From Cylicocyclus nassatus (lineage: Eukaryota; Nematoda; Chromadorea; Rhabditida; Strongylidae): 64,000 bases of DNA. The notes beneath the pieces were generated by a model that saw nothing but the letters and a program-made list of their open reading frames with translations, was not told the DNA's origin and ran no database searches. The position numbers were made by a program, and so were the translations under genes. The stretch spans positions 14,484,880 to 14,548,879 of the forward strand of contig CATQJL010000112.1 of assembly GCA_958299035.1 (NCBI GenBank), given 5' to 3'. Shown piece by piece: positions 50,534 to 60,341 of this stretch (the first letter of the stretch is position 1; every line of letters begins with the position of its first letter).

Positions 50534-50720
50534 TTCCACATCGCTTGCATTTGACTGTCTATGGTCATGCATGCGATTGCAAATATGAAAATCTAGTGTG
50601 TATATCCCAAGATCTGGTGTAAGATGTACATCTTACACACCCAACTCGTGTTCATTTTTGCAGCATGTTTTTTGATTTCAAATTTTGTAGAAAAAATTTT
50701 GGCTAATCTTTTTGAACACT
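50534..50720 (+). CDS. Cysteine-rich exon pair, copy 3 (partial; role uncertain)
   Basis: The first exon, 50,534-50,616, follows TATCTGTTCCAG and reads PHRLHLTVYGHACDCKYENL, then VCISQDL, ending at GTGTAAG. The second starts at 50,664 after TTTTTGCAG. Joined at GT before GTAAG, it would read MFFDFKFCRKNFG before a stop. It lies about 480 bases before exon 1 of gene C and about 350 bases after the stop of gene B. It could be 5' exons of gene C, the end of a separate small gene, or a relic. In every repeat it precedes a gene of the A-C type, and a TATA-like motif precedes it. Confidence 0.4.
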
Positions 50721-51093
50721 TTCGTCATCAGCAAAATAACTTGCACAAACGGAGCAACGAACCGATTCTTCTTGAATTAATCTTTTCAGTGGTACTAGAC
50801 ATTCACCCATAAGTATATCTGTAGCATTTCTTCACAGCGTCAAAAAAGATCGACTTATTTTTTTGTCAACCTAATAGTAGTATTCACGTAAGAAATTTAG
50901 ACTAGAGAAAGAAAAAGGTTGTCAATTTATCTTCTCTAAGCCTCCCAGAATTTTTACGCAATTCACACAATTTTTTGTAATATTTCATAACTAGGAAAAA
51001 GAAAAGGGATTCCATCCTCCTTTGGGAGAGGACACATGGCGCTATGTAACACGCTATAGTGACCATCGCGTTTTCTGTAGTTCCATTTGTTAG

Positions 51094-51973
51094 GTAAGAG
51101 TTCGTCAAGCCAACAATCGTAATTATGAAAAAGCTTACAACCAGTCCGAAGGTTTGATGGCTGTTCACTCTGCATGTAAATGCGGTAAAAGTCAATGTGC
51201 AGCAATCAAAGGAAAGGTATAAACTAAAGCAAAAAAATTCCATTTTCATGCAATTGACCGCTGGAATTTTAGCCCTCGGAATCAAAAGCTTGTATATGCT
51301 TTTATGACAATAGACAGGCGACCAGTAAACCATGGCCATGTTACAAACAGGAACATTGGGTGGAGAAAAAATGCTCAGCGTAAGTACCACGAAACATGAA
51401 TCAAAGAATCTGATGGTAAAGTAAATTTACAAGAGTAGGTTAATCATCCTCTGCAAAATGGAAAACCTCTACAAACAAGTTTGTTTAAAAAAAGCTAAAT
51501 TCATGAAGGAACCAAAGGATACAGAGTTGGTCACTTTTTGTGAGATGACCTCAAAATGGAAAACTTGATAGAATTCATTGTCTCACACTCTTGCACAAAA
51601 CTCTTTCTTAATAGGTGCCGCGCATTTGGAAACTGTGATTATTCCGATAATCCCAATGCTCCCTACGACTGCTATTGTGTGATGGAGATAATGATGTGCG
51701 TCAGGATCAATGCTGCAGAAGGGAATACTACCGACGTTTGTGAGTGAAACCAGCATCTTCGCCTCTATTTTATCCAAGACAATATTTAGGAATAATCCTA
51801 TAAGCACAGAAGTTTGCTTTGAGGTTTGAGCCTATCGTCTTAACAGTTTACTTACAGCCGAGCGACTTCTCAAGTTCTGGGAGATGCAGCCTAGCACAAC
51901 GAAAGCGGATCGAGAGAAAGCTTATACGGTTTGTTACTTGAATCAAGACGCTACTTTGGAGAGCACCTTATGA
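51094..51973 (+). CDS. Cysteine-rich protein gene C (four exons seen)
   Basis: Exons are 51,094-51,216, 51,273-51,379, 51,615-51,739 and 51,858-51,973. They join in phase to 156 residues and a TGA. The layout and splice sites are those of gene B. The exon 1 core is ACKCGKSQC; exon 2 has ACICFYDN and KPWPCYKQEHWVEKKCS; exon 3 has CRAFGNCDYS and APYDCYCVMEIMMCV; exon 4 has ERLLKFWEMQP and VCYLNQDATLESTL. Exon 4 is seven codons shorter than in B because a stretch after the QPS motif is missing, without loss of frame. There are 13 cysteines. Introns are 56, 235 and 118 nt. The 5' flank is compact and lacks the fold-back elements found before A and B. The start exon was not found. Confidence 0.75.
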
Positions 51974-52274
51974 GAGAGTAGATGCTAACAATTTGGCACG
52001 TTGTTCAAAAATCCTAAGTATTCCCACTTGCTAACACATTAGAGCTATTACTTGAAGTCACAAACAAAATTAAGTCCACAACAAACAATTCTGACTCGTT
52101 ATAAAAGCAAGCACAGATTACAAAACAAAAATTTTACCAAAAGGAAGAAAAGTTGTAGAAAAGTTTTCTCATCAGAATGATACCTTTTCTTTGTGAAAAA
52201 AGGGTAAAATGCTAAGCAAAATCAAGCCTCAAAATAACTCAGAACTTTTAGTATAACTTTATAACACAGCCATC

Positions 52275-52540
52275 AGATCACATCATTTGCATTTTGCCGT
52301 CCATGGTCATGCATGCTGTTGCAAATATGAAAATCTAGTGTGTAATTCCCAAGATCTGGTGTAAGATGTACATCTTACACCCAACTCGTGTTCTTTTTTG
52401 CAGCATGTTTCTGAATTCGAAATTCGTAAAAAAAAGGTTGACTATTCTTCCTGCACAATTTCGTCATCAGCAAAGTAACTTGCACAAACGGAGCGAACCA
52501 TCCGCTTTTTCTTGATTTAATCTTCCCAATAATACCATAC
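52275..52540 (+). pseudogene. Cysteine-rich exon pair, copy 4 (acceptor deleted)
   Basis: The sequence matches the exon pair at 50,534, but the intron and acceptor before it are deleted (CATCAGATCACATC). It has several changes, including CCGTCCATGG and GCTGTTGC in the core. The second part, after TTTTTGCAG, is frameshifted. Similarity to the gene units continues to about 53,100, but no gene-type exons follow, so this fourth repeat is incomplete. Confidence 0.5.
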
Positions 52541-52702
52541 ATTCATACATAAGTATATCTGTAACATTTCTACACAACGTCAAGAAAGATCGACTTATTT
52601 TTTTGCCAACCTAATAATATTCATGTAAGAAATTTAGACTACAGAAAGGAGAAGATTGTCAATTTGCCTTCTCTAAGCCACTCAGAGTTCCCACGAAATT
52701 TA

Positions 52703-52919
52703 CCCTATTTTCAGGTGTATAAGCCGCACATTTTCAAATTTTCCCACGAGCTGCTCAGCCGCTTTATTGTGTTTCGTTGTTTCGAGAAGCGATCCTCGTG
52801 CCGCACGATTCTTTCAAGCAATACGCAGCACGGTGTAGGGTCCTTTGGTTGCGGGGTTCTTTGATCTGTTCGGGCTGGTCGATGTAAGCTAAGACCACCT
52901 TGTACACCTAAAAATAGGG
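52703..52919. mobile_element. Small TA-flanked inverted-repeat element, 217 bp
   Basis: It starts CCCTATTTTCAGGTGTA and ends TACACCTAAAAATAGGG, flanked by TA. The corresponding place in the gene B unit (about 48,800) lacks it, confirming an insertion. Its superfamily is probably Tc1/mariner by the TA target. Confidence 0.85.
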
Positions 52920-53099
52920 TACATATTTTTCGTAATACTTCATAACTAGGAAGAAGAAAAGAGATTACGCCCCATCCTCCTTTAGGAAAGGACACAATGT
53001 GATAAAGGAGACTGTAAGGTGAGAAAGCAACTGCACACGAAAATCCTTAAATAAAGGAGCAAGAACTCTGGTAAAAGGCACTTCCGTGTTTTCAACCGA

Positions 53100-53723
53100 A
53101 AAAATTACTGGAGAAGAATTTCTGCTATATATATTTATTTGTCATACTTATTTATTATTGTTGGATTATCTACATGTACTTTTGACAGTAATTATTATAT
53201 GACGAGCTGGCATCTCAGATTCCCCGCCGCCTCCTGTTTGAAGCCAATTTTCGTGCATGCCCTCCCATGTAGCGAAACTTACACTTTCTTCCGACGCCTT
53301 TTAAGTTCGCTTCCTAATGTTCTTGCCAAATCTTGATGACCAGCAGATCAAAATAAGCTTCACCGCTAATTTTTCATGACTATGGTAGATGTGCACAGAC
53401 ATACACACATATTTTTTGCTTTATATACATAGAGATTGTTCCGACTCTCCATTGAGCATATGCACAAACTTGGTCATATCATTGCGTGTGCTGCGAGCAG
53501 GACATTTGCTTATTTCGGGAAATAATTTGACCCATACTTGTTACGAGAGCATACTGGTGCTCTCAAATTTTGCTTCTGCAGATTAGAGCGTTAAAAAAAC
53601 GGCGGGAAGGAGGCGGGGGGGGGGGGGGGAGTAAATGAAATTTCGTTTTGTTTTGCGTGTAGTGAGCCAACTCCTAATTTTTTCGCACGACTATGAGTTA
53701 TGATAACTCATTTTAAAGTAGTT
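53100..53723. other. Interval without recognisable gene
   Basis: It contains a G homopolymer of 13 near 53,617-53,630 and no frame above 65 codons. I see no splice-linked exons, RNA gene or element ends. Confidence 0.5.
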
Positions 53724-54550
53724 CATGGCCCGGCAAATGACAAGCTAGAAATCGTTTTTGGTGAAAAAAGCAAGGAGGAAATCGTTTTGCGGGGTCCTGA
53801 GCGGAGTCCCGGAAGAAATTTGCTGGTCTATGCTCTTTGTTTATCTTAACATGTTATGTGCCACAACAGGCGAACACTGGAGTACGCGTACCTCAAACCA
53901 CGTCGCCGCTAATTGCCGCGTGAGCGACGTCGCATAAGCGATGCAGTTCGAACAGCATGATTACATGATCAGTTCTCGATGCAGCTCAACGATATAGCAC
54001 CAAATTACGTAAGCGAACGAAGAGAGGCTAGTAGAAACAAATTATGAAATATTCTGAAAAACTGTGAATGGGAGGTGTAATAAGCATTTTTTCCAAAAAT
54101 TTTGCTAAACTGGTAAATGAAGATGTGAATTTAAATGGCTCGTTTGCAGCGCACCGATGACCATACGGTATGAAACTTGATAGATACATGAACAAGGGCC
54201 TGCAGGACCTTAACTTAGAAGTTTTATTGGGAAATTATGTGGCTGAAGGTTATGGCAAGCTTTTTCTGAAAATTTCCCACTATCAAGAAAATGGAAAAAT
54301 GGCTCTTGCAGCGCAGAGAAAACGAAATTGTGCGAGACTTGGTGCGTATACGCGCAATAGGACTAAGGAACAATGTATGAAAAATTATGAAAAACTTATG
54401 TGAATGAAGAGCTGCCCAACAAATTTTTCAAAATTTTTACATAAATCCGTTGCACACCTAAAGTTTACTACATGGTGAGATTTTGGTTCCGAAACTCCTC
54501 CTTTTGTCTTTGTTAGAGCCCAAAATCGCATCAGCAGCCTAGCTTTCTAA

Positions 54551-55257
54551 GGGCCGCATGCACTAACATTTCCGCGGGGAGGGGATCACAGCTTGAAAGA
54601 AAGCCTCATATCCTGAAGCTCCAGATATCTGGGTTTCACGTTATGTACGTAACCATAAGTATTCCTACTTTCCTTCACTATGAACACATTGAACAGCAGC
54701 GAGAAGCAGTATAAGCCGCAGTTTCCAGCATTTGTATGATCCCTAATGATCCCGGTGCTTTTCTTTAAAGTCATTTTTCTTTCTCCAAAGTTAACGAAAA
54801 GTCTCCAAAGCTGTGCAGATTATCTAACCCAACACTGCTTCGCATGTTGCTGATAAGAACAAGTGATGTATCGGAGTCATGAAATTTGCGATGAACCACA
54901 AGTCGAAAGTTGTGCTTTACTGAAAAATTCGATTTTTCGAAAACTCATTTGCTCTCATCAGTAACATGCTTAGCACTGTTGTGTTAAACTAGTACAACTT
55001 TGGAAGGTTTTCGTTAACTTCAAAGAAAGAAAAATGACTTTGAAGAAAAGCGCCGGAGATCATCAGGGATCATACAAAAGCGAAAATGCGGCTTGTACTG
55101 CTTCTCGCTCCTGTTCAGTATGTTCATAGTGAAAGATAGTAGGAATACTTGCGAACAGATAGACAGCGTGAAATCTAGATATCTGGAGCTTCAGAATATG
55201 AAGCTTTCTTCTGAGCTGCGATCCTCTCCCCAGCACGGATGTTAGTGCATGCGGCCC
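54551..55257. mobile_element. Fold-back element with TAA target, 707 bp
   Basis: It starts GGGCCGCATGCACTAACAT and ends in the inverse, flanked by TAA on both sides (54,548-54,550 and 55,258-55,260). A 3-bp TWA target suggests a PIF/Harbinger relative. The arms are about 240 bp and both contain a signal-peptide-like reading (see findings). It sits inside the hAT-like copy, whose empty site is seen near 60,662. Confidence 0.8.
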
Positions 55258-55262
55258 TAAAG

Positions 55263-56095
55263 CCCTGGCCATACCGTCAAAAAAATCACCGCGATGCGAT
55301 TTGTGCAATCGGACAACTGCAATACCCCCTGTTTCATGCCGCCAAATTATGCATATCGGTCGTGCTAGCTGTCCGGCGCGACGGATCGCTGACCGTGTTT
55401 TCCTAGGCCATACCTATTCCAGCGATATCGCCGCGATTTGACCGAAATCTTGCGATATCGCGTCGCAAGTTTGAAACCTGCGACGGGGCGATATCGCTGG
55501 AATTGGATTTCTTCCCTGAAGGTTTTTGAAATAGTTCTTTTCCTTTTCGACTTGCTTTTTCTGCGGTGATGTTGAGATGTGATGCAGATTTCCTTCTGCA
55601 CTTCGCAATTGCACTTCTGTCATGTTGTGATGCGCGTCTTTTCTAATTCGTGCCATCAATCAAAATGATTATTTTTAATTGTTCGAAACTCGTAATTGAA
55701 TAACATAGTATTTAGGTATCTAAATTTCGCGAAAAATCAGCAAAACCGCAGCTACAACTTGAGAAAATTGCTTTTGCATCCTGTATTTAACACGAAAAGT
55801 TGAATGAAGATGTAAATGCGCGAACTAATATGAAATGTTGATGCTGGACGTACTGGTGTCGAAAAAAGACAAAAAAATCTGCAGATGTAAAGAAATCACG
55901 CTAAATACTGCTTTTGGATGGCAAAAGAAAACGTAGAACGAGTGCTGAGGTGTATATTTTCACCTTATCGCTGGACAGGTAGGTATGTCCAGAACCCGCG
56001 ATGAGCGATTTGATAGTCGCGATTTCGTCGCTACAATCACAAAATTCTTCGGCGATGAGATCGCGACGATGAAATCGCTGTACGCATGGCCAGGG
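55263..56095. mobile_element. CCCTGGCCAT-ended element, 833 bp, rich in GCGAT/ATCGC
   Basis: It starts CCCTGGCCATACC and ends GCATGGCCAGGG, giving an inverted terminal match of about 10 bp. It lies immediately right of the TAA element within the same hAT-like copy. The interior has a 100-bp hairpin at 55,404-55,505 (CCAGCGATATCGCC and GGCGATATCGCTGG). GCGAT and ATCGC words are strongly repeated at both ends. No transposase is seen. Confidence 0.65.
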
Positions 56096-56416
56096 CTTAA
56101 GATGGAAAGCGCGCCCCCGTCAATCGATACGCTCGGGAACGGTTCTCTCAAATATCAAAGTAATGCAGTCCTATGAGTCCTATTTCTTCATTCCTCCATC
56201 ATTTTTCTTGCTTATTCTTCTTCCTGTTTTCTATTTTGATACAGGTGAGGAGTAGTTAGAGGAATTTGAGCATTTTGTGCGAAGTGTGGCCAGTGCTCTC
56301 GTTGCACAAGTACAAATCATCGTTTTTGGGGTCAAGGGGGTATTCGTAAAAATCAATGGGATCAAAGGGGAATTCGTTTTGGAAAACCCCGTTTGCCCAC
56401 CTCGTGCCGGGCCCTG

Positions 56417-56978
56417 TCCCTCTGCTTTTCATGTCAAATCTTAAGTGCTCGTGGGCCACCTGTGCCTGATCCTGCTCCGAGCTTTAGATCTAGGACAGCA
56501 TCTACCAAGTATAAATTAAGCCTCTTCTAGGCGAAGGAATATCGCGACACCGAGTGTCCTGATTACTTGAACAGAGTGCCTAGAGATCGATCGAAAGCCC
56601 AAGTACCTAATCCGTAAACTGGAGGTAAGTAATCTATCCTTCGATGTGTTAACCACTTCAAATCCTTCAGGATCATGGTACCCGGGAAGAAATTCGTACA
56701 GGCATGCATTTGCGCGGTGTTTAACAGGATGCATGTTTGACATTATGATATCCCAATGTTGCAAAGCTGTTGATTTTTCTGTACTTAATTTTTTCCTTTC
56801 CTTCTATAAGACGAAAGTTTTGGATAAAATCAGTTCTCGATCGAGACTTCATAGAAAACATCAAGTCCATGTATTACCTAGATTTCGGAATAATCACAAA
56901 GTAATTGCGTAACCTTAAAAAATGCTAAATCTTATCTGACTTCTCAGAAAAAAGAGAAACGTTTCTTGTTCCCTTACA
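56417..56978. other. Interval without recognisable gene
   Basis: No frame above 88 codons, no domain and no element ends are visible between the hAT-like copy and the tRNA-bearing fold-back element. Confidence 0.5.
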
Positions 56979-57163
56979 AGGAAAGTACTATCAATGGTCG
57001 TGGCCTTTTGATATGAGATGCATATCATCTGAAGCAGCTTCGAACGCTGATTTCAAATCTGCTTTCCGTTTCTGCGGAACACTCTTCTGAAGAGAGTTAT
57101 GGAAGCCTGAACATTCTATTTTGGGGGCGCTCCTTGAGTTTTAAGGCGCTGCTATGTGCATTG

Positions 57164-57235
57164 GTGGTGCAGTAATGTAGTGGTTAATTGCTGACATTGA
57201 AGGCGAGAGGTTATTGGTTCGAGTCCGGTGGAGAA
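57164..57235 (+). other. tRNA-like segment with pol III A and B boxes (left arm)
   Basis: TAATGTAGTGG at 57,173-57,183 fits the A box, and GGTTCGAGTCC at 57,216-57,226 is a perfect B box, 43 bases apart. A T-stem (ATTGG and CCGGT) around TTCGAGT can form. The acceptor stem does not pair well and the anticodon loop is nine bases, so this is a tRNA pseudogene or SINE-like promoter rather than a working tRNA. Confidence 0.6.
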
Positions 57236-57574
57236 CAAACTATTTTGCTTATTGAATGTGAGTTTAAAAGCCCTTCAAATCGCCCGCAGACACCCACTTA
57301 ATGCCTTTGGCATAAGTGACCTAGAAAAAAATTTTGTGGCAAAACTGCTTGTAATGAGAAATTTTATCTGAAATTTTATTTGACTTCCTTACTAGTAAAA
57401 CAGGACCAAACATGGCCTAGCACGTTTGTCACAATATAAAGCTCAAAAAATGCACACTGTCATTAGTCGAAAAGATGTTCTCTCCTGTTTGTGCTAAGGC
57501 ATTACAGTAAGTGTCTGCAGGCGATTTAGAGTGCTTTCAAACTCACATTCAATAAGCAAAATAGTTCGCTTTCC

Positions 57575-57648
57575 ATCGAATTTAAACCACCAACCTCTCG
57601 CATTCAATGTCAGCAATTAACCATTACACTACTGCGCCACCAACGCGC
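57575..57648 (-). other. tRNA-like segment, degenerate (right arm)
   Basis: This is the inverted counterpart of 57,164-57,235. On the minus strand the A-box region reads TAGTGTAATGGTTAATTGC, while the B box has decayed to GGTTTAAATTCGA. Confidence 0.55.
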
Positions 57649-57829
57649 ATAGCCGCGCCCTCAAACTCAACGAGCGCCCCCAAAATAGGATGTTCAGGCT
57701 TCCATAACTCTCTTCAAAAGAGCGTTCCGCAGAAACGGAAAGCAGATTTGAAATCAGCGTTCGAAGCTGCTTCAGATGGTATGCATCTCATATCAAACAG
57801 CCACGGCCATTGAAAGTACTTCCCTCGTT

Positions 57830-59825
57830 AGTAAGCCCAAGCATGCAGCTCTGGCTGAAATACTGGTTATAAGTCTGCAAGATTTTACTAAGATAACCGT
57901 AAAATGGAGAAAGGACTAAATTGCCAAATTTGATATAACAAGGATTCAAGAAACTTTTGATGGTCTCAGCCTCAAAGCCGACAAACACACCATAGAAAGT
58001 TCTGAAAAATGCTACTCTAACCTTCAGATATCAAAAAGCGAAGCAGCACGGACTGAAACTGAAAGAATGGTTCTGTTGGATTTGGCTACATTATTATTTA
58101 TTATCACTCTAGATTCACGTCTTGAAAATCTTAGGGTTGTTTCAGACTGCCGCAGTGACTGCAGCAGACTGCAGCTGACTGCAGCAGACTGGAGCAGACT
58201 GCATGACCGCAAGGGCCGCACAGATCGCTGTATCCTTGCGTGAAGGTGGAGTGGATAAATAGTTGTAGCCCAAACAACCAACAACAATATATGCCTAGAT
58301 CCAAAAGAAAACACCAATGAAAGTAAAATGGTATATGCAATAAAGGGAGAATCAGAACAAATATAAACATCAATCGCCAAAATTTGATTGAAAACAGTAA
58401 GTTGGAACCTATGAACTTCCTAGGCGTAAATCACGGTGTTTTGACATGATCGCAATTTTTTCTCTTCTACGAAAGCATGCAGCGTCTGTGCGGCCGTTGT
58501 GGTCAGTGCAGTCAGCTGCAGACTGCTGCAGTCAGTGCGGCAGTATGAAACAACCCTTAGAAGGACCCGAAAGAAGAGAAGAGGTCTTATAGAGCAGGCT
58601 TAATATTCCTGTTTGCTGGGAGTGACGTCTCAAAGATTTACGCATCAAAGGAAGAACATACATGCACATTGTTAGTATGTAATTTGTGATGAGCTCACCA
58701 GAATAGCCAAGAGAAACATCTTCAAAATAAAAAATGAGTTATGAAAAACGCAATAAAGGTTAAGCCGCAGGCGATAAAAGCGTAAAGAAATGATAACGTT
58801 TTAAGACTGATGATGCTATAGAAGCAGCTTTATTGAAAACGAAAAAGAATAGTCAAGGGGAGCAAACTACAAAAAAATCATCAAAACAAATTGGTACAGA
58901 TATTGAAGTGGCAGCAAATCAAATTGATAATCACGATATAACATGCCTTATGTCGGAAAATTGCTGCACTTTTTCGGTAATTTTCTAAATACTCGTAACT
59001 CTTAATAGAGAAGTAAGGATCTTTTGGCTACTGTAATCTAATATATAAAGAATCGTTAGCTCAGTTCAAAAATCTTGCAACAGCGGAGAACCGCGGCGGG
59101 TCCCGAAGCGAACGCTCTTCCAAATAGCACCTTTAGATTACTGGTTCACTAGTAGAACAAAGCATGACAAAATTGAGTAAGTGTGATTCATATGAGTCAT
59201 GGTCCAGAAGGGCGGAACCGGCAGAGGACAATGTACCGCCTTCACAGGCGTGGACATCTGCCACAATCCTTACGTACTTGCACTAGGCAGTACCAGTACA
59301 TTTGCAAGGCAATTAGGAAGTCTGCAGAAAGTCGTTCTGCAAATCCTGAGAATAGCATATTTCTTAATGAGAGAGAACAGCATATAAATAGGATGCAATT
59401 TGCTGTCAGATGCCTACGGCAAAACGAAGATGGATAAGATTAGATTCTGAACAAAAATTCTCAGTCATAGCTGCTCATTGCAGAGAATACTGTCAAAAAA
59501 AGATAGTAAATCAGTAAATCAAGGTTTTTTGCAAAGAGAGCATGACTAGCCATTGGATATTCCACTACACATTATAACCTAAACAAATATCGTTTTCTTT
59601 TAGATTACTTCTATATCTTTGCAACTCTTTAGTGATGAAATGTCCAAATGAGGGTTAAAAAATGACCATTACTACGCCTTAGAAGAGAAATTCTCACAAA
59701 TTGACCCAATGTTCTATTTATGAATCTAGCTATGTCGAGATAAAATCGTTGCTATCAAGTTAAGCTAATTGTGGATCCAAACGATCATAGACTGACATGA
59801 TTTCGGAGAAATCACTTTGCTAAAA
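57830..59825 (+). repeat. Array unit fragment 5
   Basis: Sequence near 58,000-58,070 matches 33,230-33,310 and 26,760-26,840. 59,180-59,410 matches the flanks of the 5.2- and 35.0-kb region but lacks the QAQLAFKTSKAYIL part, and 59,755-59,820 matches the approach to the 6.5-kb block, then stops. It is the same unit as in the first 36 kb, found again on the far side of the gene cluster. The reverse copy of the 6.1-kb GC-richer repeat is at 59,030-59,155. Confidence 0.6.
58134..58557. mobile_element. TTA-flanked inverted-repeat element rich in CTGCAG, 424 bp
   Basis: It starts GGGTTGTTTCAGACTGCCGC and ends in the inverse, with TTA on both sides, fitting a PIF/Harbinger-type 3-bp target. Near each end ACTGCAGC-type words are tandemly repeated (58,150-58,205 and 58,505-58,540). 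Confidence 0.8.
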
Positions 59826-59849
59826 TAAAAATAATAACTTAGACAGCTG

Positions 59850-60333
59850 ACCGGAACTTCCCCAGAACATTTGGGAAAGTTTCATCGGGTCATCTGCGGA
59901 AGTTCTGCAGGCGTGATGCGGAAGTTCCCAAATGAGATGCTGCGGAAGTTTCGAACAATGCGAATCACAATAGCAACAGAGAACACCTACGCGAGCGACA
60001 TCTGAACCTTACTCTATTGTCTGCGAGACTCACCTATTTACTACCCTCTGCCCTACGGATGACATGTTCGGTAATGCACTCTAGTTGTTGGCGAGGCAAC
60101 ATCATACGAGACAATACATTTAAAACCCTGTGGAAGTACTGGCATGTCGATGTGCTGCCGAAAAGCTGGCATTTTGCAAAAGTTCCACAGCGTTTTGTAA
60201 AAACTCCTTCGAAAGTTTCCATTTCCAACGTTTCCACTTTTGCAATAGTAAACAAGACTCTGCGAAACCGCTGCAGATTTTGCTTGTCCTGCGGAAGTTC
60301 CAGTGATTTGTCTGATTGTGAGAAGATTAGTCG
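59850..60333. repeat. GGAAGTTC-rich segment
   Basis: The word GGAAGTTC or its inverse GGAACTTCC recurs at least six times (near 59,871, 59,897, 59,920, 59,943 and 60,293). Partial inverted symmetry exists between the two ends. A 175-codon open frame starting at 60,017 crosses from here into the hAT-like element and has no domain features, so I do not call it a gene. Confidence 0.5.
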
Positions 60334-60341
60334 AGCGAAAT

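Larger units (their letters stand above)
53724..56416 (-). mobile_element. hAT-like element copy, split by two later insertions
   Basis: The outer parts, 53,724-54,550 and 56,096-56,416, match the uninterrupted copy at 60,342-61,604 in reverse orientation. The right end carries CACCTCGTGCCGGGCCCTG. The left end is damaged: CATGGCCCGGC runs straight into AAATGACAAGC, missing 11 bases of the terminal repeat. No 8-bp target duplication is visible, consistent with an older, decayed copy. Short frames inside have no transposase features. Confidence 0.8.
56979..57823. mobile_element. Fold-back element with tRNA-like sequence in both arms, 845 bp
   Basis: The left arm begins AAGGAAAGTACTATCAATGG and the right arm ends CCATTGAAAGTACTTCC. 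The arms are inverted over about 370 bp, with the centre near 57,400. Each arm carries a TRNA-like segment of about 70 bp. No open frame is meaningful. Related single-arm sequence is at 40,060-40,210. Confidence 0.8.

Noticed and set aside
50902..51390. 162-codon minus-strand open frame
   Set aside because: It is antisense to exons 1 and 2 of gene C, whose plus-strand reading is conserved in three copies; the minus frame breaks in the other copies.
57164..57235. Functional tRNA gene
   Set aside because: The acceptor stem does not pair and the anticodon loop is too large, so only a tRNA-like promoter segment is claimed.
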